64,000 nucleotides of DNA from positions 1 to 64,000 of the forward strand of contig JAJQAC010000050.1 in assembly GCA_021204025.1 (NCBI GenBank), written 5' to 3'. The position numbers and the translations under genes were made by a program. Of the stretch, positions 1-8,605 are shown one piece after another. Below the pieces are notes generated by a model. That model saw nothing but the letters and a program-made list of their open reading frames with translations, was not told where the DNA came from and searched no databases. Position 1 is the first letter of the stretch. The number at the start of each line of letters is the position of its first letter. Source of the DNA: Clostridiales bacterium (GTDB lineage: Bacteria; Bacillota; Clostridia; Lachnospirales; Lachnospiraceae).

Positions 1-19
1 TCGTAGGTTTTGCAAGCCT

Positions 20-433
20 TTATTTGCGGGCATTTGGAACATCGAATTTAACTCCATGCTTTTTCCCACGGCTGCAATGTGACATAAATTCTGTAATTCC
101 ATCCATCACTTCCTGATCAAGGATATGCTCCATCCGGCATGCATTTTCTTCCGCGATCTCTGAATCTACCCCGATAAAGTCCTGAAGAAACGCAGACAGG
201 ATCTTGTGGCGGTCATAGATCTGCTCTGCCTTGGCAAGCCCGGTTTCGGTCAGTGTGATCTCTCCGGTGCGCCCCATCGTAATAAACCCATTTTCACGAA
301 GGATCCCCATCGCGCGGCTGACGCTGGGCTTGCTGAAATTTAAAGCTCTCGCAATATCAATCGAATGAACTGTGCCCTTTTTTTGTTTCAGCATCAGAAT
401 GGTCTCCAGATAATTTTCTCCCGATTCATGCAT
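20..433 (-). CDS. DtxR/MntR-family metal-dependent transcriptional repressor
   Basis: 137 aa; N-terminal winged helix (ENYLETILMLKQKKGTVHSIDIARALNFSKPSVSRAMGILRENGFI) followed by a DtxR-type dimerisation region (HKILSAFLQDFIGVD...ACRMEHILDQEVMDGI). Confidence 0.9.
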   Translation of the reverse strand: MHESGENYLETILMLKQKKGTVHSIDIARALNFSKPSVSRAMGILRENGFITMGRTGEITLTETGLAKAEQIYDRHKILSAFLQDFIGVDSEIAEENACRMEHILDQEVMDGITEFMSHCSRGKKHGVKFDVPNARK

Positions 434-619
434 GGTTCTTATCTCCTCCCGGCCATTATAAATGTTGTAGTGAATAACCCGTTCACTCTGTTTTGATAAA
501 CATTATCCTTAATCATAAACGAATTTTTCTGTTTCGTCCAGATGTCTGACGATTCTTTTTTCTTAATTTATACAATTTTCATAAAACGATTTCTTTCTGC
601 TTACTGATCTGGCCTTCTA

Positions 620-790
620 TCAGCTGTTCTTCGAGTCTTCTCTTGTTGGCACCTGATGACAGAATCTGCCGCATTCTTTACAGTCACCACCGCAAAGCGG
701 CGAACGTCCGGCCTTTTTATCCCGTATCATGCTGCGGATGATCAAAGCTACGATCAAAATCAGAATTGCAAGTACCAGTAAATCGCCCAT
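620..790 (-). CDS. FeoB-associated Cys-rich membrane protein (56 aa, below the ORF-track size cutoff)
   Basis: Manual translation of the minus strand: MGDLLVLAILILIVALIIRSMIRDKKAGRSPLCGGDCKECGRFCHQVPTREDSKNS*. One TM helix plus CGGDCKECGRFC; directly downstream of feoB. Confidence 0.8.
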   Translation of the reverse strand: MGDLLVLAILILIVALIIRSMIRDKKAGRSPLCGGDCKECGRFCHQVPTREDSKNS

Positions 791-968
791 CTTATACTCC
801 TCCTGTACAACTATCGGACCTGCCGCCGGCAGTCTCTTTCCTGTTCCTATATTATGGCAAACGAAGCCTGCATCCCAAATGCAGGCTTCTGAATGTATCT
901 GTCTGTTTTCTTCCTGATCTTTTCCGATCCCTTCATGGCCCTGATTCCGATGACAGGAATGCGTCGTT

Positions 969-3470
969 TTAATCGGCGCTGATGCTTCTCACATTCTTCA
1001 TCTCCAGCGTATCGCTCTCTTTGTAAGGACGAATCAGCAGGTAGATAAACAGGATAATCACAGCGATCGCAACGATCGTAAATACACCGAATCCCTGTCC
1101 GGTAACAAAGTTGCCGATCTGGTTTACTACCAGGGATACCAGATAAGCAAAACCACACTGATAACCAACCGCGACCCAGAACCACTTTGTATTGTTCATC
1201 TCTCTGCGGATAGCTCCCATGGCTGCGAAGCACGGCGCGCACAGCAGATTGAAAGCAAGGAACGAATAACCGCTGACTGCTGTAAAGGAAGCCGCCATAT
1301 TTGCATAAACACTGGCATCCTCGGAGTTATAAATGATTCCCAGCGTACCTACGATATTTTCCTTCGCAATCAGACCGGTGATAGAGGCAACCGTTGCCTG
1401 CCAGTGACCCCAGCCCTGCGGGATAAAGATCCAGCTGATCGCGTTGCCAAGCATCGCCAGAATACTGGAATCGATCTGGTCCTCCTCAAGCATGGTAAAC
1501 GCGCCATCCACAAATCCGAAATAGGTCAGGAACCAAACCAGGATCGTGGACAGAAGGATGATCGTGCCCGCTTTCTTGATGAAAGAAGAGCCACGCTCCC
1601 ACATACTGCGCAGCACACTGCCGACAGTCGGCAGATGGTAGGCCGGGAGTTCCATAACAAACGGAGCCGGATCGCCGGCAAAAAGCCGGGTTTTCTTTAA
1701 CATAATACCAGAAACAATAATTGCGGCAATTCCCAGGAAGTACGCCGACGGAGCCACCCAGGCTGCGCCACCGAAGACCGCTCCGGCAACCATCGCGATG
1801 AACGGAAGTTTCGCACCGCATGGAATAAATGTCGTCGTCATGATCGTCATCTTGCGGTCACGGTCATTTTCAATCGTACGGGAAGCCATGATACCAGGCA
1901 CGCCGCAGCCGGAACCAATCAGCATCGGGATAAAAGACTTGCCCGAAAGACCGAACTTACGGAAAATACGATCCATGATGAACGCGATACGCGCCATATA
2001 TCCGCAGCCCTCCAGGAAAGCAAGGAAAATGAACAGAATCAGAATCTGCGGTACAAATCCAAGGACAGCGCCGACGCCTGCGACGATACCATCCATGATA
2101 ACTCCGTACAGCGGGCCGTCTGTCACTCCGACAGCAGTCAACGCCGACTCGATAAATACCGGGATACCCGGAATCCAGATACCATAATCTGCCGGATCCG
2201 GAGCCTCGCATCCATACGCCTCCAGGACCTCAAGAGCATCCATAAAATCAGCTCCGGTCGCGGAAGCCTCTTCTGTCGCCAGTGTTTCCTCATCCTCAAC
2301 GATATAGGTTACTTCGGCGCCCTCATCCACAGTAACTGCGAACTCCTGTAAAGCCGCCAGAGCCGCTTCGCCGTCATACTCTTCCGCCTCATCATCCAGA
2401 AGTCCCGCGAGTTCTTCATTCTCCACACTGTCAACGAATGCGCTCACAACGGTCATCGCGTCGCCGTATTCGCCGTCTGCCTCGTCAAACTCCCCGCGTC
2501 CGATCCCGGCCAGATACCAGCCGTCTCCGAACACACCGTCATTTGCCCAGTCTGTCGCGATCCCGCCGACTGTCGTTACTGACACATAGTAAACGATAAA
2601 CATAATCACCGCAAAGATCGGCAACGCCAGGATACGGTTCGTCACAATCTTGTCGATCTTATCGGAGGTTGTTAATCCGTCCGCAGATACATGTTTCTTA
2701 TAGCAGTCACTGATAATCGAAGAGATATAATTATAGCGCTCATTTGTGATGATCGACTCCGTATCGTCGTCCATCTCTTTCTCGATCGCCTGGATCTCTG
2801 TCTCTACATCCGGTGCAGAACTCAGCTGATCAACGATCTTATCATCGCGCTCAAGCAGTTTGATCGCAAAAAATCTCTTCTGCGCATCCGGCACCGCACT
2901 TCCCGCGAGTTTCGTTTCAATGGAAGCAAGAACCTTTTCCACACTTTCGCTGAAATTATGTAACGGCCCAGCAGTCTTTCCCGCCTTGGCAAGAGCGATT
3001 GCCTTTTCCGTCGCTTTGTCAATCCCGTCGCCCTTTAACGCGGAGATCTCAACGACCTCACAGCCCATCTTCTTTGCCAGTGCATCAACCCTGATCGTAT
3101 CGCCGTTTTTGCGCACAAGATCCATCATGTTGACTGCCATGACAACCGGAATTCCGAGTTCCAGAATCTGAGTTGTCAGATACAGGTTACGTTCCAGATT
3201 CGTACCATCGACAATATTGATAATCGCATCCGGACGGTTATTGATCAGATAGTTTCTCGCTACCACTTCTTCCAGTGTGTAGGGAGACAGAGAATAGATT
3301 CCCGGAAGATCGGCGATGATCACATCTTTATTGCCCTTAAGCCGTCCTTCCTTCTTCTCTACCGTAACTCCCGGCCAGTTGCCCACATACTGATTGGAAC
3401 CGGTCAGAGCGTTAAAAAGTGTTGTCTTGCCGCTGTTTGGATTGCCAGCGAGCGCAATTGTAATTGCCAT
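969..3470 (-). CDS. feoB: Ferrous iron transport protein B
   Basis: 833 aa; G1 GNPNSGKTTLFNALTG, G3 DLPGIYSLSPYT, NMMD G4 motif, then Gate/NFeoB membrane domain; carries a ~140 aa acidic insertion. Confidence 0.95.
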   Translation of the reverse strand: MAITIALAGNPNSGKTTLFNALTGSNQYVGNWPGVTVEKKEGRLKGNKDVIIADLPGIYSLSPYTLEEVVARNYLINNRPDAIINIVDGTNLERNLYLTTQILELGIPVVMAVNMMDLVRKNGDTIRVDALAKKMGCEVVEISALKGDGIDKATEKAIALAKAGKTAGPLHNFSESVEKVLASIETKLAGSAVPDAQKRFFAIKLLERDDKIVDQLSSAPDVETEIQAIEKEMDDDTESIITNERYNYISSIISDCYKKHVSADGLTTSDKIDKIVTNRILALPIFAVIMFIVYYVSVTTVGGIATDWANDGVFGDGWYLAGIGRGEFDEADGEYGDAMTVVSAFVDSVENEELAGLLDDEAEEYDGEAALAALQEFAVTVDEGAEVTYIVEDEETLATEEASATGADFMDALEVLEAYGCEAPDPADYGIWIPGIPVFIESALTAVGVTDGPLYGVIMDGIVAGVGAVLGFVPQILILFIFLAFLEGCGYMARIAFIMDRIFRKFGLSGKSFIPMLIGSGCGVPGIMASRTIENDRDRKMTIMTTTFIPCGAKLPFIAMVAGAVFGGAAWVAPSAYFLGIAAIIVSGIMLKKTRLFAGDPAPFVMELPAYHLPTVGSVLRSMWERGSSFIKKAGTIILLSTILVWFLTYFGFVDGAFTMLEEDQIDSSILAMLGNAISWIFIPQGWGHWQATVASITGLIAKENIVGTLGIIYNSEDASVYANMAASFTAVSGYSFLAFNLLCAPCFAAMGAIRREMNNTKWFWVAVGYQCGFAYLVSLVVNQIGNFVTGQGFGVFTIVAIAVIILFIYLLIRPYKESDTLEMKNVRSISAD

Positions 3471-3542
3471 TTTCTTTTCCTCCTGAGCTATTTATAAGCT
3501 CTGATTATTCAGAACCACTTCTGCTTCTATCCATGCGCGATC

Positions 3543-3764
3543 CTACTCAACAAGCACCATTTCCGCGTCTGCCTTACGAACCGACAGTTCATATCCACGG
3601 ACCGTAACCTGGATCGGATCCCCCAGCGGAGCTACTTTACGAACAAAAACAGACTGACCTTTGGTCAGGCCCATATCCATGATTCTTCTCTTTACCGGGC
3701 CGTCTCCGGTCAGCTTTACTACCTTTACTGTCTCGCCTACCGCGGCCTCCTTTAAGGTTTTCAT
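3543..3764 (-). CDS. feoA: FeoA domain protein
   Basis: 73 aa SH3-like FeoA (GDGPVKRRIMDMGLTKGQSVFVRKVAPLGDPIQVTVRGYELSVRKADA). Confidence 0.92.
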   Translation of the reverse strand: MKTLKEAAVGETVKVVKLTGDGPVKRRIMDMGLTKGQSVFVRKVAPLGDPIQVTVRGYELSVRKADAEMVLVE

Positions 3765-3781
3765 CTTTTTTCCTCCCTTAC

Positions 3782-4000
3782 TTATGGATTGACCTGAATC
3801 TTTGACGCCATATCTTTTCCGATGGCCACTCTCGACTCCTTGATATTAACAATCGAATTGCCCTGAGATGTAGCAACCACAGTTACCTGTGCGTCCGGCA
3901 CGAAACCCAGTGTCTCCAGAAACTTTCTGGTTTCTTCTTTTCCTCCCACACGAACAATCGTACACGGTTTCCCCATTTCCATCATCGATAATGGCATCAT
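3782..4000 (-). CDS. FeoA domain protein (second copy)
   Basis: FeoA-like (ETRKFLETLGFVPDAQVTVVATSQGNSIVNIKESRVAIGKDMASKI); start chosen at MMPLSMMEMGK. Confidence 0.85.
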   Translation of the reverse strand: MMPLSMMEMGKPCTIVRVGGKEETRKFLETLGFVPDAQVTVVATSQGNSIVNIKESRVAIGKDMASKIQVNP

Positions 4001-4059
4001 AAATCCCCTCTTTTCCTGATTCTCGCGCTGCAAATCTTATGTTATTGAGAAAAATTATC

Positions 4060-4077
4060 GGTTAGCGTCTCCTAACC
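4060..4077. promoter_or_regulatory. Palindromic operator GGTTAG-N6-CTAACC upstream of feoAAB
   Basis: ggttagcgtctcctaacc, perfect 6+6 inverted repeat just downstream of the feo promoter; resembles DtxR-family boxes. Confidence 0.65.
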
Positions 4078-4087
4078 AACCGTGCTT

Positions 4088-4124
4088 ATTATAGTCCGGC
4101 CTTTTCGAGTTGTCAATAGCTAAC
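4088..4124 (-). promoter_or_regulatory. Consensus sigma-70 promoter for feoAAB with overlapping operator
   Basis: Minus strand TTGACA (4111-4116) - 17 nt - TATAAT (4088-4093); second operator GTTgt-N6-CTAAC at 4109-4124 overlaps the -35. Confidence 0.8.
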
Positions 4125-4174
4125 TCGTCACATTTTTCATTTTTTTGAAAATTTTTTCTCAGTTTCTCTTCTTC

Positions 4175-4441
4175 TCACGCAATCGCTGTCTCCTCCACAT
4201 CGACACGATACATGTTTTTTCGATGAATCAGCCCTGCTTCTTCCAGGGTTTTTACCATACGATAGACCGTCGCCATACCGATGGACGAGTCGCGCTTCGC
4301 CGCCTGATAATAAATTTCCTTACAGCTCCCGCACTCATCCAGCAGTATGATATCCAGCAGCAGTCTCCGCTGACTGGTAATACGGCAGCCATTCTTCTTT
4401 AATTCTCTGATAATGTAATTTTTTTTCGCCTCCTGTGACAT
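4175..4441 (-). CDS. Short Fur-like protein (winged-helix domain only)
   Basis: From the RBS-supported start (aggaggttatgtATG): 88 aa MSQEAKKNYIIRELKKNGCRITSQRRLLLDIILLDECGSCKEIYYQAAKRDSSIGMATVYRMVKTLEEAGLIHRKNMYRVDVEETAIA. Matches the Fur N-domain (R-T-QR, ATVYR.v..L...GL); no C-terminal metal/dimerisation domain. Confidence 0.8.
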   Translation of the reverse strand: MSQEAKKNYIIRELKKNGCRITSQRRLLLDIILLDECGSCKEIYYQAAKRDSSIGMATVYRMVKTLEEAGLIHRKNMYRVDVEETAIA

Positions 4442-4561
4442 ACATAACCTCCTGCTTTCAGCCTGATTTCCTATTACAAAGGACCTTCGCAATCCGGAAT
4501 TCCTTCTGTCCCGCCTGATCGCTCTGATCCTTATCATGAGAAACATGTTCATAATTTCAAA

Positions 4562-4620
4562 GTTAGTTATTGCTAACTCCGAGACATAGTTAGTATAGGC
4601 TAATCATCATTCTTTGTCAA
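4562..4620 (-). promoter_or_regulatory. Promoter plus two GTTAG-N6-CTAAC-type operators upstream of the fur-like gene
   Basis: Minus strand TTGACA (4615-4620) - 17 nt - TATACT (4592-4597). Operators GTTAG-ttattg-CTAAC (4562-4577) and GTTAG-tatagg-CTAAT (4589-4604), the latter covering the -10. Confidence 0.78.
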
Positions 4621-4694
4621 GAAGCATTCTCGCTTTCTTCTGATTAATGAGAAATTTTATCAATAACAAAAGAATTTCCAATCATTACCCACAT

Positions 4695-5513
4695 TCATCG
4701 GATCTGTCTCACAAAACCAATCAGATAAAAGATCAGAAAGATACCCATATCCACAAGCACGACGCTCGCTCCCGCCGGGATGGAACACATGTAGGATACG
4801 GTCAGACCTGTCAGGAAACCAATCACGGCCAGAATCCCCGAACAGATCACCACTCCGCGAAAGCTCTGAAATATCCTCATCGCAGTCAACGCAGGGAAAA
4901 TGATCAGACTTGAAATCAGCATGGCGCCCATCATACGCATACCCAGCACGATAGTAACTGCCGTCAGCACCGCGATCAGAACATTGTAAAAACCCACCCT
5001 TACGCCGGCCGCTCTTGCAAAGCTCTCATCAAAGGTCACCGCAAAGATCTTATTATAACAAACCAGATACAAAAACAGCACAATCACTGACAAAAGCACG
5101 CTCAGACGCACGTCCGCGCGGCTCATCGCCAGAATACTGCCAAACATATAGCTGCTCACATCCGTCGTCATACCGGTAGTGAGCGATGTCACAACGATGC
5201 CGACTGCCAACGATACCGCGGAAAACATCGCGATCGCCGCGTCACTTTTCACCCTTCCGTTTTCTGTTATCCGCAGCAGAAAAAAAGCCGCCAGCGTCAC
5301 AACCGGGATCGATATCCCAAGCGGCGACCAGCCAAACGCGACAGCCACAGAAAGCGCGCCAAACGACACATGTGAAAGACCGTCACCGATCATCGAATAG
5401 CGCTTCAATACCAGACTTACGCCCAGAAGCGCGGCGCACAAAGACACTAGCGTACCGCCAATCAGCGCCCTCACCAGAAAGGAATACGATAACATTTCTG
5501 ATATCAGACTCAT
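4695..5513 (-). CDS. znuB: Metal (Zn/Mn-type) ABC transporter permease
   Basis: 272 aa ABC-3 permease; GDGLSHVSFGALSVAV and typical TM pattern. Confidence 0.88.
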   Translation of the reverse strand: MSLISEMLSYSFLVRALIGGTLVSLCAALLGVSLVLKRYSMIGDGLSHVSFGALSVAVAFGWSPLGISIPVVTLAAFFLLRITENGRVKSDAAIAMFSAVSLAVGIVVTSLTTGMTTDVSSYMFGSILAMSRADVRLSVLLSVIVLFLYLVCYNKIFAVTFDESFARAAGVRVGFYNVLIAVLTAVTIVLGMRMMGAMLISSLIIFPALTAMRIFQSFRGVVICSGILAVIGFLTGLTVSYMCSIPAGASVVLVDMGIFLIFYLIGFVRQIR

Positions 5514-5592
5514 ATTCTCTCACCTCATACCTGTCTATGATGTTGGTGTCAAACTATTTGACCCCTTACGCCATCAGGAAACCTTTTTACTT

Positions 5593-6300
5593 TTACGTAT
5601 ATTCTCCGGCCATTTCTTCTGCAGCCATATGCTGCGCATACTCCTTCGCCGGTCCATCATAAAGCACTCGCTGCTGCAGATGCAGGATCCGGTTTGCCTG
5701 TGTGACCACATTTGCAAGGTCGTGAGAAACCATCACGATTGTGATCCCATCCTTATGATTTAATTCTCTCACCAGACCATAAAAATCCCGGATCGCCGCC
5801 GGATCCAGCCCGGCGATCGGTTCATCCAGAATCAGCATCTGTTCCGTCGCGCACAGAGCCCTGGCAATCAGCGTCCGCTGCTGCTGTCCGCCGGAAAGAT
5901 CACGATAACATCGCTTTCTCAGGCCGGTAATTCCCAGACGTTCCATATTTTTTTCCGCCATCCGGCGCTCCTCACCGGAATAAAAAGGCAGGTTTCCCCG
6001 ATGCCCCAGCGTACCGGACAGCACCACCTCATATACGGTTGCCGGGAAATCCTTCTGCGCCGCGGTCTGCTGCGGCAGGTAACCGATCCCTCCCTGCCTC
6101 AGATCCTCAGCAATTGTGATGGAACCTCTTGTCGGTTTTAAAAGGCCAAGAAGTCCCTTAACCAGAGTGCTCTTCCCTGAGCCGTTTTCACCCACGATAC
6201 ACAGATAATCTCCCGGAAAGATCTCCAGATTCAGATCAATCAGCGCATCAATATTTTCATATTTAAAATCCGCGTGTTCACACGTGATAACTGCTTTCAT
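5593..6300 (-). CDS. znuC: Metal ABC transporter ATP-binding protein
   Basis: Walker A GENGSGKSTLVKG, signature LSGGQQQRTLIARAL, Walker B MLILDEP. Confidence 0.93.
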   Translation of the reverse strand: MKAVITCEHADFKYENIDALIDLNLEIFPGDYLCIVGENGSGKSTLVKGLLGLLKPTRGSITIAEDLRQGGIGYLPQQTAAQKDFPATVYEVVLSGTLGHRGNLPFYSGEERRMAEKNMERLGITGLRKRCYRDLSGGQQQRTLIARALCATEQMLILDEPIAGLDPAAIRDFYGLVRELNHKDGITIVMVSHDLANVVTQANRILHLQQRVLYDGPAKEYAQHMAAEEMAGEYT

Positions 6301-7355
6301 TCTGCAATTCCTTTTCTCAGATTCTCGACATTCTGACGCATCAGCTCCGCGTAGGTTACCCCCCGGTCAAGCTCTGTGCGTGTTACATTATGACAGCTGT
6401 GCAAAAGCAGAGGTTCGGCTCCTGTCTCCTCACTGATAATCTCCGCCACCCGGTGGGTACTCAGTTCCAGATAATAAATGACCGGAATTTTTTCCCCTTT
6501 CACCTTATCAATCAGATAAGCAATTGTATGTGCGCTCGGCTCCGTATCCGTACTGCATCCCGAAAACGCAGCGCGATAATCCAGCCGGTACTCATCGGCA
6601 AAATACCGAAAAGGGAACTTATCCCCAACTACAATCAGGCTGCGCACCCGGCTGTCACTCACTTCGCGGAACGCCGCGTCGATCTCCTGCAGCTCGACCA
6701 GATAATTTTTTGCATTCTGATCATACTCATCCGCGTGGGCCGGATCCCTGGCCACCAGAATATCCCGGATCACCCGGACAATTGCCATCGCGTTTACCGG
6801 TGACGTCCAGACATGCTCGTCGTATTCGATCTCTTCCTCATGCCCGTCATGGTCGACATAATCTTCACCGGCAAAATGATCTTCCTGTTTCTCTTTCTCA
6901 TTCCCGCTGTCAGACGGGGCCAGAGCATGCTCATGTTCTTCTTCTGGATCCTCCATACCCTCGACAATCTCTTCCTCCACGGTATCGACATAATCCATCA
7001 TAAATGCCACAGTCATACCGGAAGTATCTATCGCTTCCAGCACTTCTGTAACCCACGTTTCCATCGCGCCGCCGTTGCCGATCAGGATATCCGCCCCTTC
7101 CATTGTGCGTATATCCGCCGGGGTCGGCTCAAATGAATGACTGTCCATACCGGCCGGCAGCACAAGCGTCAGGTCTACATACTCCCCGGCGATCTGGCGA
7201 ACGAAATCATAATAGGGAAAAAGCGTCGTCACAACCTCCAGCCGGTCGCCGGTCGCGTCTGCCGGTGGTTCTGATACAGAAGAAGCGCCCGAACAGCCGC
7301 CCATAAAAATCGTCAGCGCGGCTGTCAGGCACAACAGGATACGTTTACAGGTCAT
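6297..7355 (-). CDS. znuA: Metal ABC transporter substrate-binding lipoprotein (ZnuA-like, cluster A-I)
   Basis: Lipobox FMGGCSG; VTTLFPYYDFVRQIAG; His/Asp/Glu-rich loop (EEEHEHALAPSD...DYVDHDGHEEEIEYDEHVWTSP). Confidence 0.9.
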   Translation of the reverse strand: MTCKRILLCLTAALTIFMGGCSGASSVSEPPADATGDRLEVVTTLFPYYDFVRQIAGEYVDLTLVLPAGMDSHSFEPTPADIRTMEGADILIGNGGAMETWVTEVLEAIDTSGMTVAFMMDYVDTVEEEIVEGMEDPEEEHEHALAPSDSGNEKEKQEDHFAGEDYVDHDGHEEEIEYDEHVWTSPVNAMAIVRVIRDILVARDPAHADEYDQNAKNYLVELQEIDAAFREVSDSRVRSLIVVGDKFPFRYFADEYRLDYRAAFSGCSTDTEPSAHTIAYLIDKVKGEKIPVIYYLELSTHRVAEIISEETGAEPLLLHSCHNVTRTELDRGVTYAELMRQNVENLRKGIAE

Positions 7356-8605
7356 TAATTTCTCCTCCAGGAAGAAGGCAGGAATAAAATCAGCATCGGA
7401 AAAAGCTCCAGCCGTCCCGCCAGCATGTCAAAACTTAAGATCAGCTTGGAAAATGCCGAAAAACCGCTGTAGTTTCCAGCCGGTCCTACTACGGAGAGTC
7501 CCGGTCCGATATTATTTAACGTCGCAACGACTGCCGTAAAGTTTGTCGTAAAATCAAACTGATCCACACTGATCAGAATCACCGACAGTAAAAGGATGGA
7601 CATATAAGTACAGAAAAATACATTAGCCGAGCGAAGTACTGTGTGTTCAATCTTTTTGCCATCCATTTTCAGGATCTTCACGCTCCGCGGATGTACCAGA
7701 AATGCAAGTTCTTTTTTGATCGTCTTAAAATAGATCAGAATCCTTGACACCTTCATACCGCCGCCCGTACTCCCCGCACACGCACCGATAAACATCAGCA
7801 CAACCAGCAGACTCTTGGAAAGTTCCGGCCACAGGTCAAAATCTGTCGTAGAAAAACCCGTCGTCGTCATCACAGTCGCCACCTGGAAAGCAGCATGATG
7901 CAGATTCATCAGCGGCCTGCCTCCCATCACCGTAGTAAGATTCCACGCGATCACCACTGCGGAAACCGCAAAAATCGCAAAATACCATCGCACTTCCTCG
8001 ATACCAAGAGCCTCTTTCGGCTTCCTCATCAGCATCAGAAAATAAAAGGAAAAATTAACGCCAAATAACATCATGAAAATCGTCAGCACAAGCTGCTGGT
8101 AGGTCGTATAATCCCCGGCGCTTGAATTGACAATGCCAAAGCCACCGGTACCGGCAGTACCAAGCGACATGCAGATCGCGTCAAATAAGGGCATCCTCCC
8201 GATTAACAGGAAAATAAACTCCAGGACAAGCAGACCGATATAAATCGCATACAGCACCATCGCGCTGTTTTTTAACTTCGGTACCAGCTTGCTGACCGAA
8301 GGTCCCGGACTCTCTGCTTTCATAAAGTACACGCTCTCTCCGCCTGCCATCGGCAGGATCGCCAGTACAAAAACCAGCACCCCCATTCCGCCGAGCCAGT
8401 GGGAAAAACTTCTCCAGAAAAGCATACATTTTGACAGCGCCTCGACGTCCTGCAGGATGCTTGCACCGGTTGTCGTAAAACCGGATACAATCTCAAACCA
8501 GGCGTCTACAAAAATCGGGATCTCGCCGCTCAGATAAAAAGGAAGCGCACCAATCAGACTCATGACGATCCAGCCCAGAATGTAAATTATGATCTCGTAA
8601 TTCAT
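7355..8605 (-). CDS. trkH: TrkH/KtrB-family K+ transporter, apparently lacking the N-terminal D0 helix pair
   Basis: 416 aa with SGFTTTGASIL, GTAGTGGFG, TTTGFSTTDF and NNIGPG selectivity motifs; N-terminus MNYEIIIYILGW runs straight into IVMSLIGALPFYLSGEIP. Confidence 0.88.
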   Translation of the reverse strand: MNYEIIIYILGWIVMSLIGALPFYLSGEIPIFVDAWFEIVSGFTTTGASILQDVEALSKCMLFWRSFSHWLGGMGVLVFVLAILPMAGGESVYFMKAESPGPSVSKLVPKLKNSAMVLYAIYIGLLVLEFIFLLIGRMPLFDAICMSLGTAGTGGFGIVNSSAGDYTTYQQLVLTIFMMLFGVNFSFYFLMLMRKPKEALGIEEVRWYFAIFAVSAVVIAWNLTTVMGGRPLMNLHHAAFQVATVMTTTGFSTTDFDLWPELSKSLLVVLMFIGACAGSTGGGMKVSRILIYFKTIKKELAFLVHPRSVKILKMDGKKIEHTVLRSANVFFCTYMSILLLSVILISVDQFDFTTNFTAVVATLNNIGPGLSVVGPAGNYSGFSAFSKLILSFDMLAGRLELFPMLILFLPSSWRRN

